Below, piece by piece: positions 1-7,007 of a DNA stretch of 7,341 bases (position 1 is its first letter; the number at the start of each line of letters is the position of its first letter). Source of the DNA: Candidatus Hydrogenedentota bacterium. Its GTDB lineage: Bacteria; Hydrogenedentota; Hydrogenedentia; Hydrogenedentales; SLHB01. The notes beneath the pieces are model-generated. The model did no database searches and had not been told where the DNA came from. It worked only from the letters and a program-made list of their open reading frames with translations. The stretch covers positions 1-7,341 of the forward strand of contig SLSB01000472.1 of assembly GCA_007130675.1 (NCBI GenBank). Direction: 5' to 3'. The position numbers and the translations under genes were made by a program.

Positions 1-1107
1 ACCCACCGGATTATCGAGGGAGACGGCTATCGTATCGAGTGCGTGACATATCAGAGCGAACCGGGCTCGCGCGTCACCGCCCATCTGTACCTGCCCGAAC
101 CGCTCGAGGGGCCGGTTCCGGCGATCGTCGTAGCATGCGGTCACGGCGGCTCGAAATCCAGCATCTATATCCAATACACCTGCCAGCTTTTCGCCAAGCT
201 CGGCTTCGCGTGTCTCGTCCCCGATACGATCGGCGAAGAAGAGCGCCACAAAGAAGGCAAGATGGGCACGCGGGCGCACGACATGCCCGAATTCGGGCGC
301 GACAGCGATGCACGGCGCGCCTTCACGCGCGAAGAGCTCGGGCGCATGGTGCTGGGCAAGATCGTTTGGGACTTGGTGCGCGGGCTCGATTATCTCGAGA
401 CCCGTGACGAGGTCGACGCCGCGCGGCTCGGCATCATCGGCAACTCCATGGGCGGAACCACCACGAGCCTGGCAGTGACAGCCGATACCCGGCCCCGCGC
501 GGCGGTGATCAGCGGCTGGAGCATGTCGGCACAGGGCGCCATCGAGGGCAAAGATTGCTCGCGCATGCCGTATGAAGCCATCGCGCACTCGATGAGTTTC
601 AATGAGTTCAATGCCCTGGTGGCGCCGCATGCCGCGACGCTGCACATCAACGGCGATCGCGACTCGATCATCGACGTGGCCGAGGACGGCCGGGCCGTCG
701 TGCGGCGCACAAGAGCCGCCGTGGCCGGCGCACGCCAAATCCTTGCGGATGCCGGAATCGAGGGCGTTATCGAAACGCATTTCGTCCGCGAGGCCTGCCA
801 TCAGCCGTTCATCATCACCCGTCCGGCTGCCGAATGGCTTCAGCTGCATCTCCAGACTGCCGAGGAGCAACGGCCTATTCCCGACGAAATTGTGAAACTG
901 GGCGACTGGGTCGACGCCCACGGCCTGAGACTCGAAAGACTGTACGACACCGAACTGCGCCAGCGGGGTACCCGCGCAATCGATGTCGGGGCAGTCTACC
1001 GCACACCCGCCGAGTTGGCCTGTTTTCCGGGACAAACACACCCGGCGCATGAATATACGTGGGAAGGATGGAGGAATCGCCTGACTGGCGGCGAAACAGG
1101 GGGCTGA
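1..1107 (+). CDS. Alpha/beta hydrolase, acetyl-xylan-esterase/dienelactone-hydrolase-like (5' end outside window)
   Basis: The frame is open from base 1, so the gene begins upstream and 368 codons are visible; the GTG at 43 is only an internal codon. The fold is an alpha/beta hydrolase: an oxyanion-type CGHGG at 136-150, a nucleophile elbow GNSMGG with the serine at 445-447, a likely catalytic Asp in NGDRDSIID (661-663) and a likely catalytic His in ACHQPF (799-801), in the canonical Ser-Asp-His order. By family it should hydrolyse an ester, possibly an acetylated sugar or another small ester; the substrate cannot be read from the sequence. Whether it is exported is unknown because the N-terminus is missing. 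The roughly 100 residues after the His form a C-terminal extension beyond the usual core. It is followed by a 128-base gap with its own promoter-like signal, so it is probably not in one operon with the phosphorylase. The fold is secure; the exact reaction is not. Confidence 0.85.
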   Translation, partial: THRIIEGDGYRIECVTYQSEPGSRVTAHLYLPEPLEGPVPAIVVACGHGGSKSSIYIQYTCQLFAKLGFACLVPDTIGEEERHKEGKMGTRAHDMPEFGRDSDARRAFTREELGRMVLGKIVWDLVRGLDYLETRDEVDAARLGIIGNSMGGTTTSLAVTADTRPRAAVISGWSMSAQGAIEGKDCSRMPYEAIAHSMSFNEFNALVAPHAATLHINGDRDSIIDVAEDGRAVVRRTRAAVAGARQILADAGIEGVIETHFVREACHQPFIITRPAAEWLQLHLQTAEEQRPIPDEIVKLGDWVDAHGLRLERLYDTELRQRGTRAIDVGAVYRTPAELACFPGQTHPAHEYTWEGWRNRLTGGETGG

Positions 1108-1110
1108 ATG

Positions 1111-1130
1111 CGCATTTTAGTGTAAATGCG
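1111..1130 (+). terminator. Small hairpin just after the hydrolase stop codon
   Basis: CGCATTT at 1111-1117 and AAATGCG at 1124-1130 are perfect 7-base inverted arms around a 6-base loop, starting three bases after the TGA at 1105-1107. The position suggests a 3'-end or mRNA-stabilising structure. It lacks a following T-run, so it is not a classical intrinsic terminator. Confidence 0.3.
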
Positions 1131-1149
1131 GTACAGGCCCGCGGGCAAT

Positions 1150-1179
1150 TTGCCTCGCACCAAGGCAACAAAGTACACT
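1150..1179 (+). promoter_or_regulatory. Candidate promoter of the phosphorylase gene, with an overlapping inverted repeat
   Basis: TTGCCT at 1150-1155 and TACACT at 1174-1179 are separated by 18 bases and resemble sigma-70 -35 and -10 boxes (4 of 6 matches at -10). The -35 box is also the left arm of an inverted repeat, TTGCCT-N7-AGGCAA, at 1150-1168. A dimeric repressor binding there would block the promoter. The placement 57 bases before the start codon is reasonable, but the boxes are weak and the assignment is by eye. Confidence 0.3.
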
Positions 1180-1235
1180 TTTGGGAATAGTCTTGGGGAG
1201 TATGCGCATTCGTATCCCGGTTGGAGAAACGCCAT

Positions 1236-3794
1236 ATGCCGAAAATCAAGAAGTTTACCGTCATCGCGAAGCTGCCGCCCGAGCTCGAGCCTTTGCGCGA
1301 ACTCGCGTACAACCTATGGTGGTCGTGGGACCCCGAAGCGATTGACCTGTTCTTCCGTATCGAGCGTGACCGATGGATTAACGTCAAACAAAACCCCGTG
1401 CGCCTGTTGGGCGAGGTCTCGCAGGACCGCCTGAATGAGTTGGCGAAGGATGACGGCTATCTTGCCCACCTCGAACGGGTATATACGCGATTCAAAGCCT
1501 ACCTGGACGCCAACAACTGGCACGAGAAGAACCCCGACGCGCCGAAGGAGTTCCAGGCCGCCTACCTATCGGCCGAATTCGGCCTGCATGAGTCCTTGGC
1601 GCTATACTCGGGCGGCCTCGGCGTACTGGCGGGCGACCATCTAAAGGCCGCAAGCGATTTGGGCTTGCCTCTGGTGGGCGTAGGCCTTATGTACCGCGAA
1701 GGCTACCTGCAGCAGTATCTCAATGCCGACGGATGGCAGCAGGAGCGCTATCCGCAAAACGATTTCTACAACATGCCCGTTACCCTTCTTCGTGACGACA
1801 CCGGGAAAAATGTGATCATCGAGGTCGAGTATCCCGATCGGCCTGTCAAGGCCCGCGTCTGGCGCGTGAATGTGGGCCGTGTCCCGCTCTACCTGCTTGA
1901 TTGCGACTTCGACGAAAACGACCCGGACGACCGCGAGATTACCGCCCGTCTATACGGCGGCGACAATGACATGCGGGTCCGGCAGGAGATTCTCCTGGGC
2001 ATGGGCGGTGTGACTATGCTGCGCAAGCTGGACATCCACCCAACCGCCTGGCACATGAACGAGGGCCATTCGGCCTTCATGACCCTCCAGCGCATCCAGA
2101 ACTTGGTGCACGGCGAGGGCCTGACCCTCGAGCACGCGATCGAATCGGTCAAGGCCGCCAGCGTCTTCACCACCCACACCCCCGTGCCGGCGGGCAACGA
2201 TATGTTCTTGCCCGAGTTGATGGACCACTACTTCTCGAAATACATGCACGATGTGGGCATGAGCCGCGAGCAATTCCTCGGGCTCGGCCGCCAGGACCCC
2301 AGCGATCCCCGTGAACCCTTCTGCATGACCGTGCTCGCGCTGAAGCTTTCGGCCTTCGCCAATGGGGTGAGTAAGCTGCACGGCGCTACGGCCCGCGCCA
2401 TGTGGGCGCGCACCTGGGCGGGCATCCCCGAAGACGAAGTCCCGATCACCTCGATCACCAACGGCATCCACCAGCAGTTTTGGGTCTCGCGCGACCTGGC
2501 AGGCCTGTTTGACCGCTATCTCGGTCCCGGCTGGATGACCAACCCGTCGGACCCCGCCGTCTGGAGCCGCATCGACCAGGTGCCCGACCCCGAACTGTGG
2601 CGGACCCATGAACGCCGCCGTGAGCGGCTGGTCAACTTTGCCCGGCGCCGCCTGGCCGCACAGCTCAAATCCCGCGGAGCGCCCAATGCCGAAGTTTCAG
2701 CCGCTTCCGAAGCTCTTGATCCCGAGGTGCTGACCATCGCGTTTGCCCGGCGTTTCGCCACCTACAAACGCGCCAAGCTGCTCCTGTCAGACCCCGAGCG
2801 CTTCACGAGCATCCTTCTGAACGAAGAGCGCCCCGTGCAGATCATTTTCGCAGGGAAAGCACATCCCGCCGACAACCAGGGCAAAGACCTGATCCGCGCG
2901 CTCATCCACTTCATGCGCGAGAACGACGTGCGCAACCGTTTCGTCTTTCTCGAGGATTACGACATGAACGTCGCCCGCTACATGGCTCAAGGCGTTGATT
3001 GCTGGCTGAACACGCCCCGCAGGCCTCTCGAGGCCTCGGGCACCAGCGGCATGAAGTCGGCCGCAAACGGCGGGCTCAACATCAGCATTCCCGACGGCTG
3101 GTGGTGCGAAGCGGAAGATTTGGCTGAAAACGGATGGAGCATCGGCAAGGGCGAATCATACGAAAACCCCGACGAACAAGACATCGTCGAGAGCGAAATG
3201 CTCTACGAACTCCTCGAACAGGAGATTATTCCTATGTTTTACGAGCGCGGCAATGACGGGTTGCCGCGCCGATGGGTTACCCGCATGAAAAACGCAATTC
3301 GCACCACAAACCCGGTCTTCAACACCCAGCGCATGGTGCAGGAATACGCCGACCGGTTCTATGTGCCCGCAACCAGGCGCCGCATCGACATGCAGGCCAA
3401 CAAACGCGAACGCTCGAAGAAGCTCGCCGAATGGAAGAAACGCGTGCGCGCCTGCTGGCCCCACGTCCGGTTCACGGCCATAGAAAACGGCCCGCTCAAT
3501 GACCTGCCGTACGGCTCGGAACTCGAGGTTTCCGCCGACGTGCATCTCGACAGACTATCCACAGACGATGTGACTGTCGAGGTCTATTATGGCTCGGTGG
3601 ACAGCTACGGCCGCATTCACGAGGGCCGGCATGCCCAGATGCAACTTGACAAGATGATCCACGACGGGGTGTATAGGTTCAAGGGGTCGATTCTCTGCGA
3701 CAAAACGGGGCAACAAGGCTTCACCGTACGTATCATGCCCGACCATCCCGATCTCGCCCACAAACACGAGACCGCGCTGATTACCTGGGCATAA
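1236..3794 (+). CDS. glgP: Alpha-glucan (glycogen/maltodextrin) phosphorylase, GT35 family
   Basis: This 852-residue protein releases glucose-1-phosphate from the non-reducing ends of alpha-1,4-glucans using inorganic phosphate and PLP, in cytoplasmic glycogen/maltodextrin breakdown. The N-terminus (LPPELEPLRELAYNLWWSW, about residues 13-31) is the DUF3417-type domain of the bacterial/archaeal 'alpha-glucan family phosphorylase' subgroup rather than the classical GlgP. The core follows: EFGLHESLALYSGGLGVLAGDHLKAASD motif region, HMNEGHSAF (from residue 273), TTHTPVPAGND, ITNGIH (407-412), RRFATYKR (to about 512), GKAHPADNQGK (from 540) and the PLP site SGTSGMK with Lys607 (3054-3056). A C-terminal domain of about 100 residues after the core is usual for this subgroup. 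I chose ATG 1236 because GGAGA at 1223-1227 lies nine bases upstream and the protein then begins MPKIKKFTV; the TTG at 1221 would overlap that site. No frameshift or missing active-site residue is seen. Confidence 0.95.
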   Translation: MPKIKKFTVIAKLPPELEPLRELAYNLWWSWDPEAIDLFFRIERDRWINVKQNPVRLLGEVSQDRLNELAKDDGYLAHLERVYTRFKAYLDANNWHEKNPDAPKEFQAAYLSAEFGLHESLALYSGGLGVLAGDHLKAASDLGLPLVGVGLMYREGYLQQYLNADGWQQERYPQNDFYNMPVTLLRDDTGKNVIIEVEYPDRPVKARVWRVNVGRVPLYLLDCDFDENDPDDREITARLYGGDNDMRVRQEILLGMGGVTMLRKLDIHPTAWHMNEGHSAFMTLQRIQNLVHGEGLTLEHAIESVKAASVFTTHTPVPAGNDMFLPELMDHYFSKYMHDVGMSREQFLGLGRQDPSDPREPFCMTVLALKLSAFANGVSKLHGATARAMWARTWAGIPEDEVPITSITNGIHQQFWVSRDLAGLFDRYLGPGWMTNPSDPAVWSRIDQVPDPELWRTHERRRERLVNFARRRLAAQLKSRGAPNAEVSAASEALDPEVLTIAFARRFATYKRAKLLLSDPERFTSILLNEERPVQIIFAGKAHPADNQGKDLIRALIHFMRENDVRNRFVFLEDYDMNVARYMAQGVDCWLNTPRRPLEASGTSGMKSAANGGLNISIPDGWWCEAEDLAENGWSIGKGESYENPDEQDIVESEMLYELLEQEIIPMFYERGNDGLPRRWVTRMKNAIRTTNPVFNTQRMVQEYADRFYVPATRRRIDMQANKRERSKKLAEWKKRVRACWPHVRFTAIENGPLNDLPYGSELEVSADVHLDRLSTDDVTVEVYYGSVDSYGRIHEGRHAQMQLDKMIHDGVYRFKGSILCDKTGQQGFTVRIMPDHPDLAHKHETALITWA

Positions 3795-3813
3795 CGGTAC
3801 CGGAAGCCTTGCT

Positions 3814-3866
3814 CCTGCCCAGGAATGGGCGGGTGATGTCACACGTCCGGCGCACAGAAGTGCCGG
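3814..3866 (+). terminator. Two consecutive GC-rich hairpins between phosphorylase and oxidoreductase genes
   Basis: The first hairpin pairs 3814-3821 with 3826-3833 (eight pairs, one of them G-U) around a GGAA tetraloop of the GNRA type. The second pairs 3847-3853 (CCGGCGC) with 3860-3866 (GTGCCGG), with one G-U pair and a 6-base loop. They lie 20 to 72 bases after the phosphorylase stop. Neither has a T-run, so they may slow RNA decay or act as a weak or Rho-assisted terminator rather than a standard intrinsic one. Confidence 0.35.
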
Positions 3867-3897
3867 CCAGGGTTCATGCAAAAAGGAGAATAGCATC

Positions 3898-4947
3898 ATG
3901 ACAGTCAAGCCGCTTCGCGTGGGCGTGGTGGGCACCGGGTTCGGACGCTACCACATGGATGGATTCAGCGAGGTGCCGGGAGTCGAGATTCTCGCCATCT
4001 GCGACGTAAACAAAGCAGAAGCTCAAGAGTTCGCCAACAAATACGGTGCGAAATATGTGTTTACCAGCGCGAAGAAAATGTTTTCCATGGACGAGTTGGA
4101 TGCGGTATCTATCGCATCTCCCAATGCACAGCATCTGCCCATGACCCTGGATGCTCTCCAGAAGGGCAAACATGTGCTCATCGAGAAGCCCATGACCATC
4201 AAGCCCAGAGACGCCAAGACCATGGCCGATGCTGCCAAGAAAGCGGGCAAACTGCTTATGGTCGAGCAGTCCCTCCGGTTCCGCCCGGAAGCCCAGATGG
4301 TCAAGGCCTATGCCGAACGAGGCGAGTTTGGCAAGATGTATTACGGCCGCTCGACTTGGTACCGCCGGAAAGGGTGGCCGCATCTGCATATGCCGCCCGA
4401 CGGCACCCTCGGCCGCGGCCTGTGGTTTCTCCAGAAGCGCCATGCGGGGTTCGGCGCGCTCGGCGACATTGGCGTGCATCTTCTCGACCTCGCCTGGTAC
4501 ATCATGGGCACGCCAAAACCCGTTTCGGTATCCGGCCAGCTCTTCCGCCACGTAGCCGTGCCCGAGCTGAAAGCCAAGGGGCTGCCCATCGAGGTCGAAG
4601 AAATGGCTGCTGGCATGATCAAGTTTAAGGACGGGCAAGCCATCATGTTCGAAGTCTCGTGGGACACCTACACCAAACCGGCCATGGAATGCTTCCTTAT
4701 GGGCGACAAAGGCGGCGCAAGCGTGTTCCCCGCCAAGGTCTTCCGCGGAAATGACATCGACGAGACCGTCGATATCGAAACCCACTACAACGGGTTGCCC
4801 ATCGAAACGCCGTTCAGCCATTTCGTCGACTGCATCCGCGACCGCAGAAAGAAATGCATCGTCCCCGCCGATGAAAACGTCACCCTGATCAAAATGCTCG
4901 ACGCTCTCGCCCGCTCCGCCAAGTCCGGCAAAGAGATTAAGTTGTAG
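3898..4947 (+). CDS. Gfo/Idh/MocA-family NAD(P)-dependent oxidoreductase
   Basis: This is a complete 349-residue protein, a normal length for the family, which oxidises or reduces sugars, inositols and related polyols with NAD(P). The N-terminal Rossmann fold shows RVGVVGTGFGRYH (residues 7-19), with the dinucleotide-binding glycines, and EKP at 96-98 (VLIEKPM), the family hallmark. The C-terminal substrate domain carries GDIGVHLLD with Asp190, His194 and Asp197, the expected catalytic-type cluster, preceded by WYRRKGWP and WFLQKRHAGFGALG. No signal peptide or Tat motif is seen, so it is probably cytoplasmic. The ATG is fixed by a strong AAGGAG at 3883-3888, nine bases upstream. The substrate is unknown; a role in sugar or polyol catabolism is inferred from family and neighbours. 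Its last 17 codons are repeated at 7023-7077, so its present C-terminus could derive from the inserted DNA. Confidence 0.93.
   Translation: MTVKPLRVGVVGTGFGRYHMDGFSEVPGVEILAICDVNKAEAQEFANKYGAKYVFTSAKKMFSMDELDAVSIASPNAQHLPMTLDALQKGKHVLIEKPMTIKPRDAKTMADAAKKAGKLLMVEQSLRFRPEAQMVKAYAERGEFGKMYYGRSTWYRRKGWPHLHMPPDGTLGRGLWFLQKRHAGFGALGDIGVHLLDLAWYIMGTPKPVSVSGQLFRHVAVPELKAKGLPIEVEEMAAGMIKFKDGQAIMFEVSWDTYTKPAMECFLMGDKGGASVFPAKVFRGNDIDETVDIETHYNGLPIETPFSHFVDCIRDRRKKCIVPADENVTLIKMLDALARSAKSGKEIKL
4893..4946 (+). repeat. Direct repeat, left copy: 3' end of the oxidoreductase gene
   Basis: These 54 bases match 7023-7076 at 52 positions, in the same orientation and with a constant offset of 2130. The only differences are G/A at 4923/7053 and A/G at 4940/7070. 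The match begins abruptly inside the gene and runs through the second base of the stop codon (TAG here, TAA at the right copy). Weak similarity may continue into the 3' flank: ACCGCTATAC at 4958 versus ACCGGTATAC at 7087. The pair brackets the accessory cassette like attL/attR copies of a gene tail. Confidence 0.9.
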
Positions 4948-5040
4948 AGCCGGTTCGACCGCTATACCGAGGAATAGAGCTGCACTCTGGCGTGAGTTGT
5001 TACATTTGCATACCTGGAAGTGGAGATCAAGATGCAATGC

Positions 5041-5078
5041 GGGAGCCTTCGCTAAAGAAGTCCCCGAAGGAGGGTCCC
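5041..5078 (+). promoter_or_regulatory. Imperfect stem that would mask a Shine-Dalgarno sequence
   Basis: CCTTC at 5046-5050 can pair with GAAGG at 5066-5070, and GGGA at 5041-5044 with TCCC at 5075-5078, which would bury the AAGGAGGG ribosome binding site at 5067-5074. The same CTTC (5047-5050) can instead pair with GAAG at 5057-5060, leaving the site free. These mutually exclusive pairings resemble a translational switch, but the stems are short and this was judged by eye. Confidence 0.2.
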
Positions 5079-5079
5079 A

Positions 5080-5289
5080 GTGCTTGAGAGGGCACAAGGG
5101 ATCCTTAGTGAGATCTCGGGGCAACGCGGGAGACACGCTTGTTTTGAAAGCCGAGGTCTGCAACTGCTTGTTGCGGACGAGTTCCTCAGCAGGTATGATA
5201 TTTTCTACTTGAAGTGGTTCCCAGTTTGCGCAGTGAATCGGCGCGGCACATTCCTGGAGGGGCAGCATGTCAACTATCGCAGACTTTGA
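5080..5289 (+). CDS. Possible small leader or hypothetical protein (69 aa)
   Basis: A GTG start at 5080 follows an almost perfect Shine-Dalgarno (AAGGAGGG, 5067-5074) at a 5-base spacing, the strongest ribosome binding site in the islet. The 69-residue product begins LERAQGILSEISGQRG and contains SRGLQLLVADEFLSRYDIFYLKWF in its middle; I recognise no family, and there is no signal peptide or transmembrane helix. Its end overlaps the start of the next gene (ATG 5267) by 23 bases in another frame, which could allow translational coupling. It may be a real small protein of the cassette, a leader peptide, or the decayed remnant of a longer gene. The ribosome binding site supports it; the lack of any recognisable homology argues for caution. 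Confidence 0.35.
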   Translation: MLERAQGILSEISGQRGRHACFESRGLQLLVADEFLSRYDIFYLKWFPVCAVNRRGTFLEGQHVNYRRL

Positions 5290-6061
5290 ATCTCCCCCGA
5301 TAAATGAAGTGATTTGCGGTTTGAGCTTCCAAAGAATGGAGCGCTTCACAGCTCCGTTCGTCGGACTTCTCTGGCAAGATTTCAAAGCTCAATACCCGAA
5401 CTGCGAGGTCCATCCCCCACTAACCCAAGTCTCTGAGCAAGCCACAGCCATGCAGTTGGAATTGGGCCCTATTCCATCCTTTCCACGTATATGGTTGGTG
5501 AGCGAAGACGGTACGCGCCTGATCCAGGTTCAGCAAGACCTTATCATACACAATTGGAGACAGGTCGAGTCTTCAACTGTCTATCCAAGATACGAGACAG
5601 TCAAAGAGGGCTTTGACGAAGCGCTTTCGAAGTTCCAGGGTTTCATTGCTACCCACGACTTGGGCGACATTGAGCCGAAGCAATACGAACTGAGCTACGT
5701 GAACCTGGTTCCAGAAGGACAAGGTTACGAAGGCTTGGAGACAATAGGCGACTTGCTTCCCGATTTCGCGTGGCGCCGAAATGTGTCACGGTTTCTGCCA
5801 AACCCATCAAGTATTAACTTTCAAACTGTTCTTGAGTTGCCAGATGGCAATGGTAAAATCAGGGTGAGTATTCAGGATGCCGTGAGAAAATCCGACGCCA
5901 AAAGGCTTATTCGGATACTACTAGTGGCTCGGGGCATGCCTCAGTCGAAAAATGTCAGCACAAAGGAAGAGTGGTTCGAATTGGCGCATGAATGGGTAGT
6001 TAAAGCGTTTATGGATCTAACAAGTGAAGAGGTCCAGGCGAAGCACTGGAGGAAAAGATAG
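5267..6061 (+). CDS. TIGR04255 family protein (function unknown)
   Basis: This 264-residue protein has the features of the sporadically distributed TIGR04255 family as I know it. There is an N-terminal ESPPINEVICGLSF (residues 8-21), then RIWLVSEDGTRLIQVQQD, YPRYE at 106-110, a central QYELSYVNLVPEG, DFAWR...RFLPNPSSINF, and a C-terminal WFELAHEWVVKAFMDLTS starting at Trp236, ending in a basic HWRKR tail. The length is typical. No signal peptide, membrane segment or known catalytic motif is seen, so it is probably cytoplasmic. The ATG is supported by GGAGG at 5256-5260, six bases upstream. It is the first gene of a three-gene unit, with the next gene starting one base after its stop. The family's biochemical role is not established to my knowledge; its patchy distribution and the low-GC context here fit an accessory, horizontally moved function. 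Confidence 0.82.
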   Translation: MSTIADFESPPINEVICGLSFQRMERFTAPFVGLLWQDFKAQYPNCEVHPPLTQVSEQATAMQLELGPIPSFPRIWLVSEDGTRLIQVQQDLIIHNWRQVESSTVYPRYETVKEGFDEALSKFQGFIATHDLGDIEPKQYELSYVNLVPEGQGYEGLETIGDLLPDFAWRRNVSRFLPNPSSINFQTVLELPDGNGKIRVSIQDAVRKSDAKRLIRILLVARGMPQSKNVSTKEEWFELAHEWVVKAFMDLTSEEVQAKHWRKR

Positions 6062-6062
6062 A

Positions 6063-6632
6063 ATGAACTGTACTTCGGCAATAGACTTGGAAATGGGCAC
6101 TGCGTCAAGTAACTTCCCAACAAGTGCTCCCGGATTCAATGAGTCACCGTTAAGGCCATGGGCTCTCGTGACCGAGCAAGGCGAGCGCACAATTGGGAGA
6201 GAATGGGGCGCAGAAGACTCGACAAGTGGTAGTTTTCTATCCCCCGTTTTTGCCAAGTCGATTGATCTGCTTTTGAAGTTTAAAGAACTGCAACCGAATT
6301 GGGATTCCTATGGTGCCATGCCTATCAGTAATGAAGCAATAACGGCGACAAAAGAGCTTTTCGCCTTTCTTCAGAGCAAATTGTACGACCTATCTTCCAG
6401 TTTTTTCCAGCCCTACGATCTGGAACCTGTTGCAACGGTCCCGCTTGATGATGGGGGCGTCGGGGTTGAATGGTCGTTTCCAGGTTTTGAAATTGAGGTT
6501 TTGATCGGACCTGATTGTAAGTTGGAATATCTTGCTGTTGAAGGTTCAGGGGAGGGCCGCAAATACGCTGAGAGTGACGATGCGAGCAAGGAAGAAATCC
6601 TGAGCCTTTTTCTGAAAGCATTCTCCAATTAA
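6063..6632 (+). CDS. Conserved hypothetical protein with NWDSYGA motif, partner of the TIGR04255 protein
   Basis: The 189-residue reading starts at ATG 6063, one base after the stop of the preceding gene, with GGAGG at 6048-6052 ten bases upstream; the in-frame GTG at 6024 lies before that site and inside the neighbour, so I rejected it. The visible signatures are LQPNWDSYGAMPIS (NWDSYGA at residues 79-85) and VPLDDGGVGVEW (126-137), followed by FEIEVLIGPDCKLEYL, which looks like a strand-rich segment. From memory, this pairing of an NWDSYGA motif with a 'DGG-V-EW' segment recurs in uncharacterised bacterial proteins; I know of no function. The acidic, soluble sequence has no signal peptide or membrane helix. 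Tight coupling on both sides suggests it works in a fixed ratio with its two neighbours. Confidence 0.78.
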   Translation: MNCTSAIDLEMGTASSNFPTSAPGFNESPLRPWALVTEQGERTIGREWGAEDSTSGSFLSPVFAKSIDLLLKFKELQPNWDSYGAMPISNEAITATKELFAFLQSKLYDLSSSFFQPYDLEPVATVPLDDGGVGVEWSFPGFEIEVLIGPDCKLEYLAVEGSGEGRKYAESDDASKEEILSLFLKAFSN

Positions 6633-7007
6633 GTGCCCATGAATGGGGGCAAAGAAACGATAACTCGGGACGACCTGCTTTACCGGCGGTTTGTGGCTTA
6701 CCATATCAAGCCCGACGGGAGGTTATCTTCAGCAGTTTTCATGAGAAGAAAGAAGATCGATCCGGCATTGTCTGTAGATTTGGCTCGATTGACTACGCCC
6801 CAGAAGACACAGGCGCCATACCCCCACATGGGAGTGGCCGAAATCGCGGCAAGCGTACCTCTTGATATGGGTTTGGCGATAGAGCACAGCCCCGATCTTG
6901 AGAACGACAATTACGCTCATTGTCTGATCATCGGACTTGAAAGCAAATCTCAGTGCAGAAGAATGGCCGAGGAATCCAAAATCCTGTTAGAACCCGGCCA
7001 TATTTGA
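6633..7007 (+). CDS. Small conserved hypothetical protein, third gene of the cassette
   Basis: The GTG at 6633 directly abuts the TAA of the preceding gene, giving 124 residues; ATG 6639, two codons later, gives 122 and is equally possible. Neither has a good Shine-Dalgarno, so translation probably depends on coupling to the upstream gene. Visible elements are TRDDLLYRRFVAYHIKPDGRLSSAVF near the N-terminus (LLYRRF at residues 15-20), a stretch of about 30 residues without a clear motif, then GVAEIAASVPLDMGLAIEHSP and ENDNYAHCLIIG (N91-D-N-Y-A-H-C97), ending in a helix-like RRMAEESKILL. Conserved-looking Arg, His and Asn residues could form an active or binding site, but I know no function. 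The stop is only 15 bases before the right direct repeat, so the gene closes the islet. Confidence 0.75.
   Translation: MPMNGGKETITRDDLLYRRFVAYHIKPDGRLSSAVFMRRKKIDPALSVDLARLTTPQKTQAPYPHMGVAEIAASVPLDMGLAIEHSPDLENDNYAHCLIIGLESKSQCRRMAEESKILLEPGHI

Noticed and set aside
1221..1235. TTG start giving the phosphorylase five extra residues
   Set aside because: The TTG overlaps the GGAGA ribosome binding site that serves ATG 1236, and the family N-terminus begins naturally at MPKIKKF.
875..1387. 170-codon minus-strand frame spanning the hydrolase-phosphorylase intergenic region
   Set aside because: It overlaps two real genes on the other strand, and no family or convincing ribosome binding site is seen.
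1950..2609. 219-codon minus-strand open frame inside the phosphorylase gene
   Set aside because: It is antisense to conserved phosphorylase motifs, and its His/Val/Gly-rich low-complexity translation is typical of a shadow frame.
4997..5212. 71-codon plus-strand frame before the TIGR04255 gene
   Set aside because: It has no ribosome binding site, an unstructured Cys/Ser/Gly-rich translation, and overlaps the better-supported frame starting at 5080.
3874..5385. 503-codon open frame on the minus strand
   Set aside because: It runs antisense across the clearly coding oxidoreductase gene, has no recognisable domain, and its length is explained by the GC-rich codon pattern of the sense gene; it also runs on across the islet boundary.
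6024..6062. GTG start extending the NWDSYGA protein by 13 residues
   Set aside because: It lies inside the preceding gene, upstream of the good GGAGG site at 6048-6052, which points to ATG 6063.
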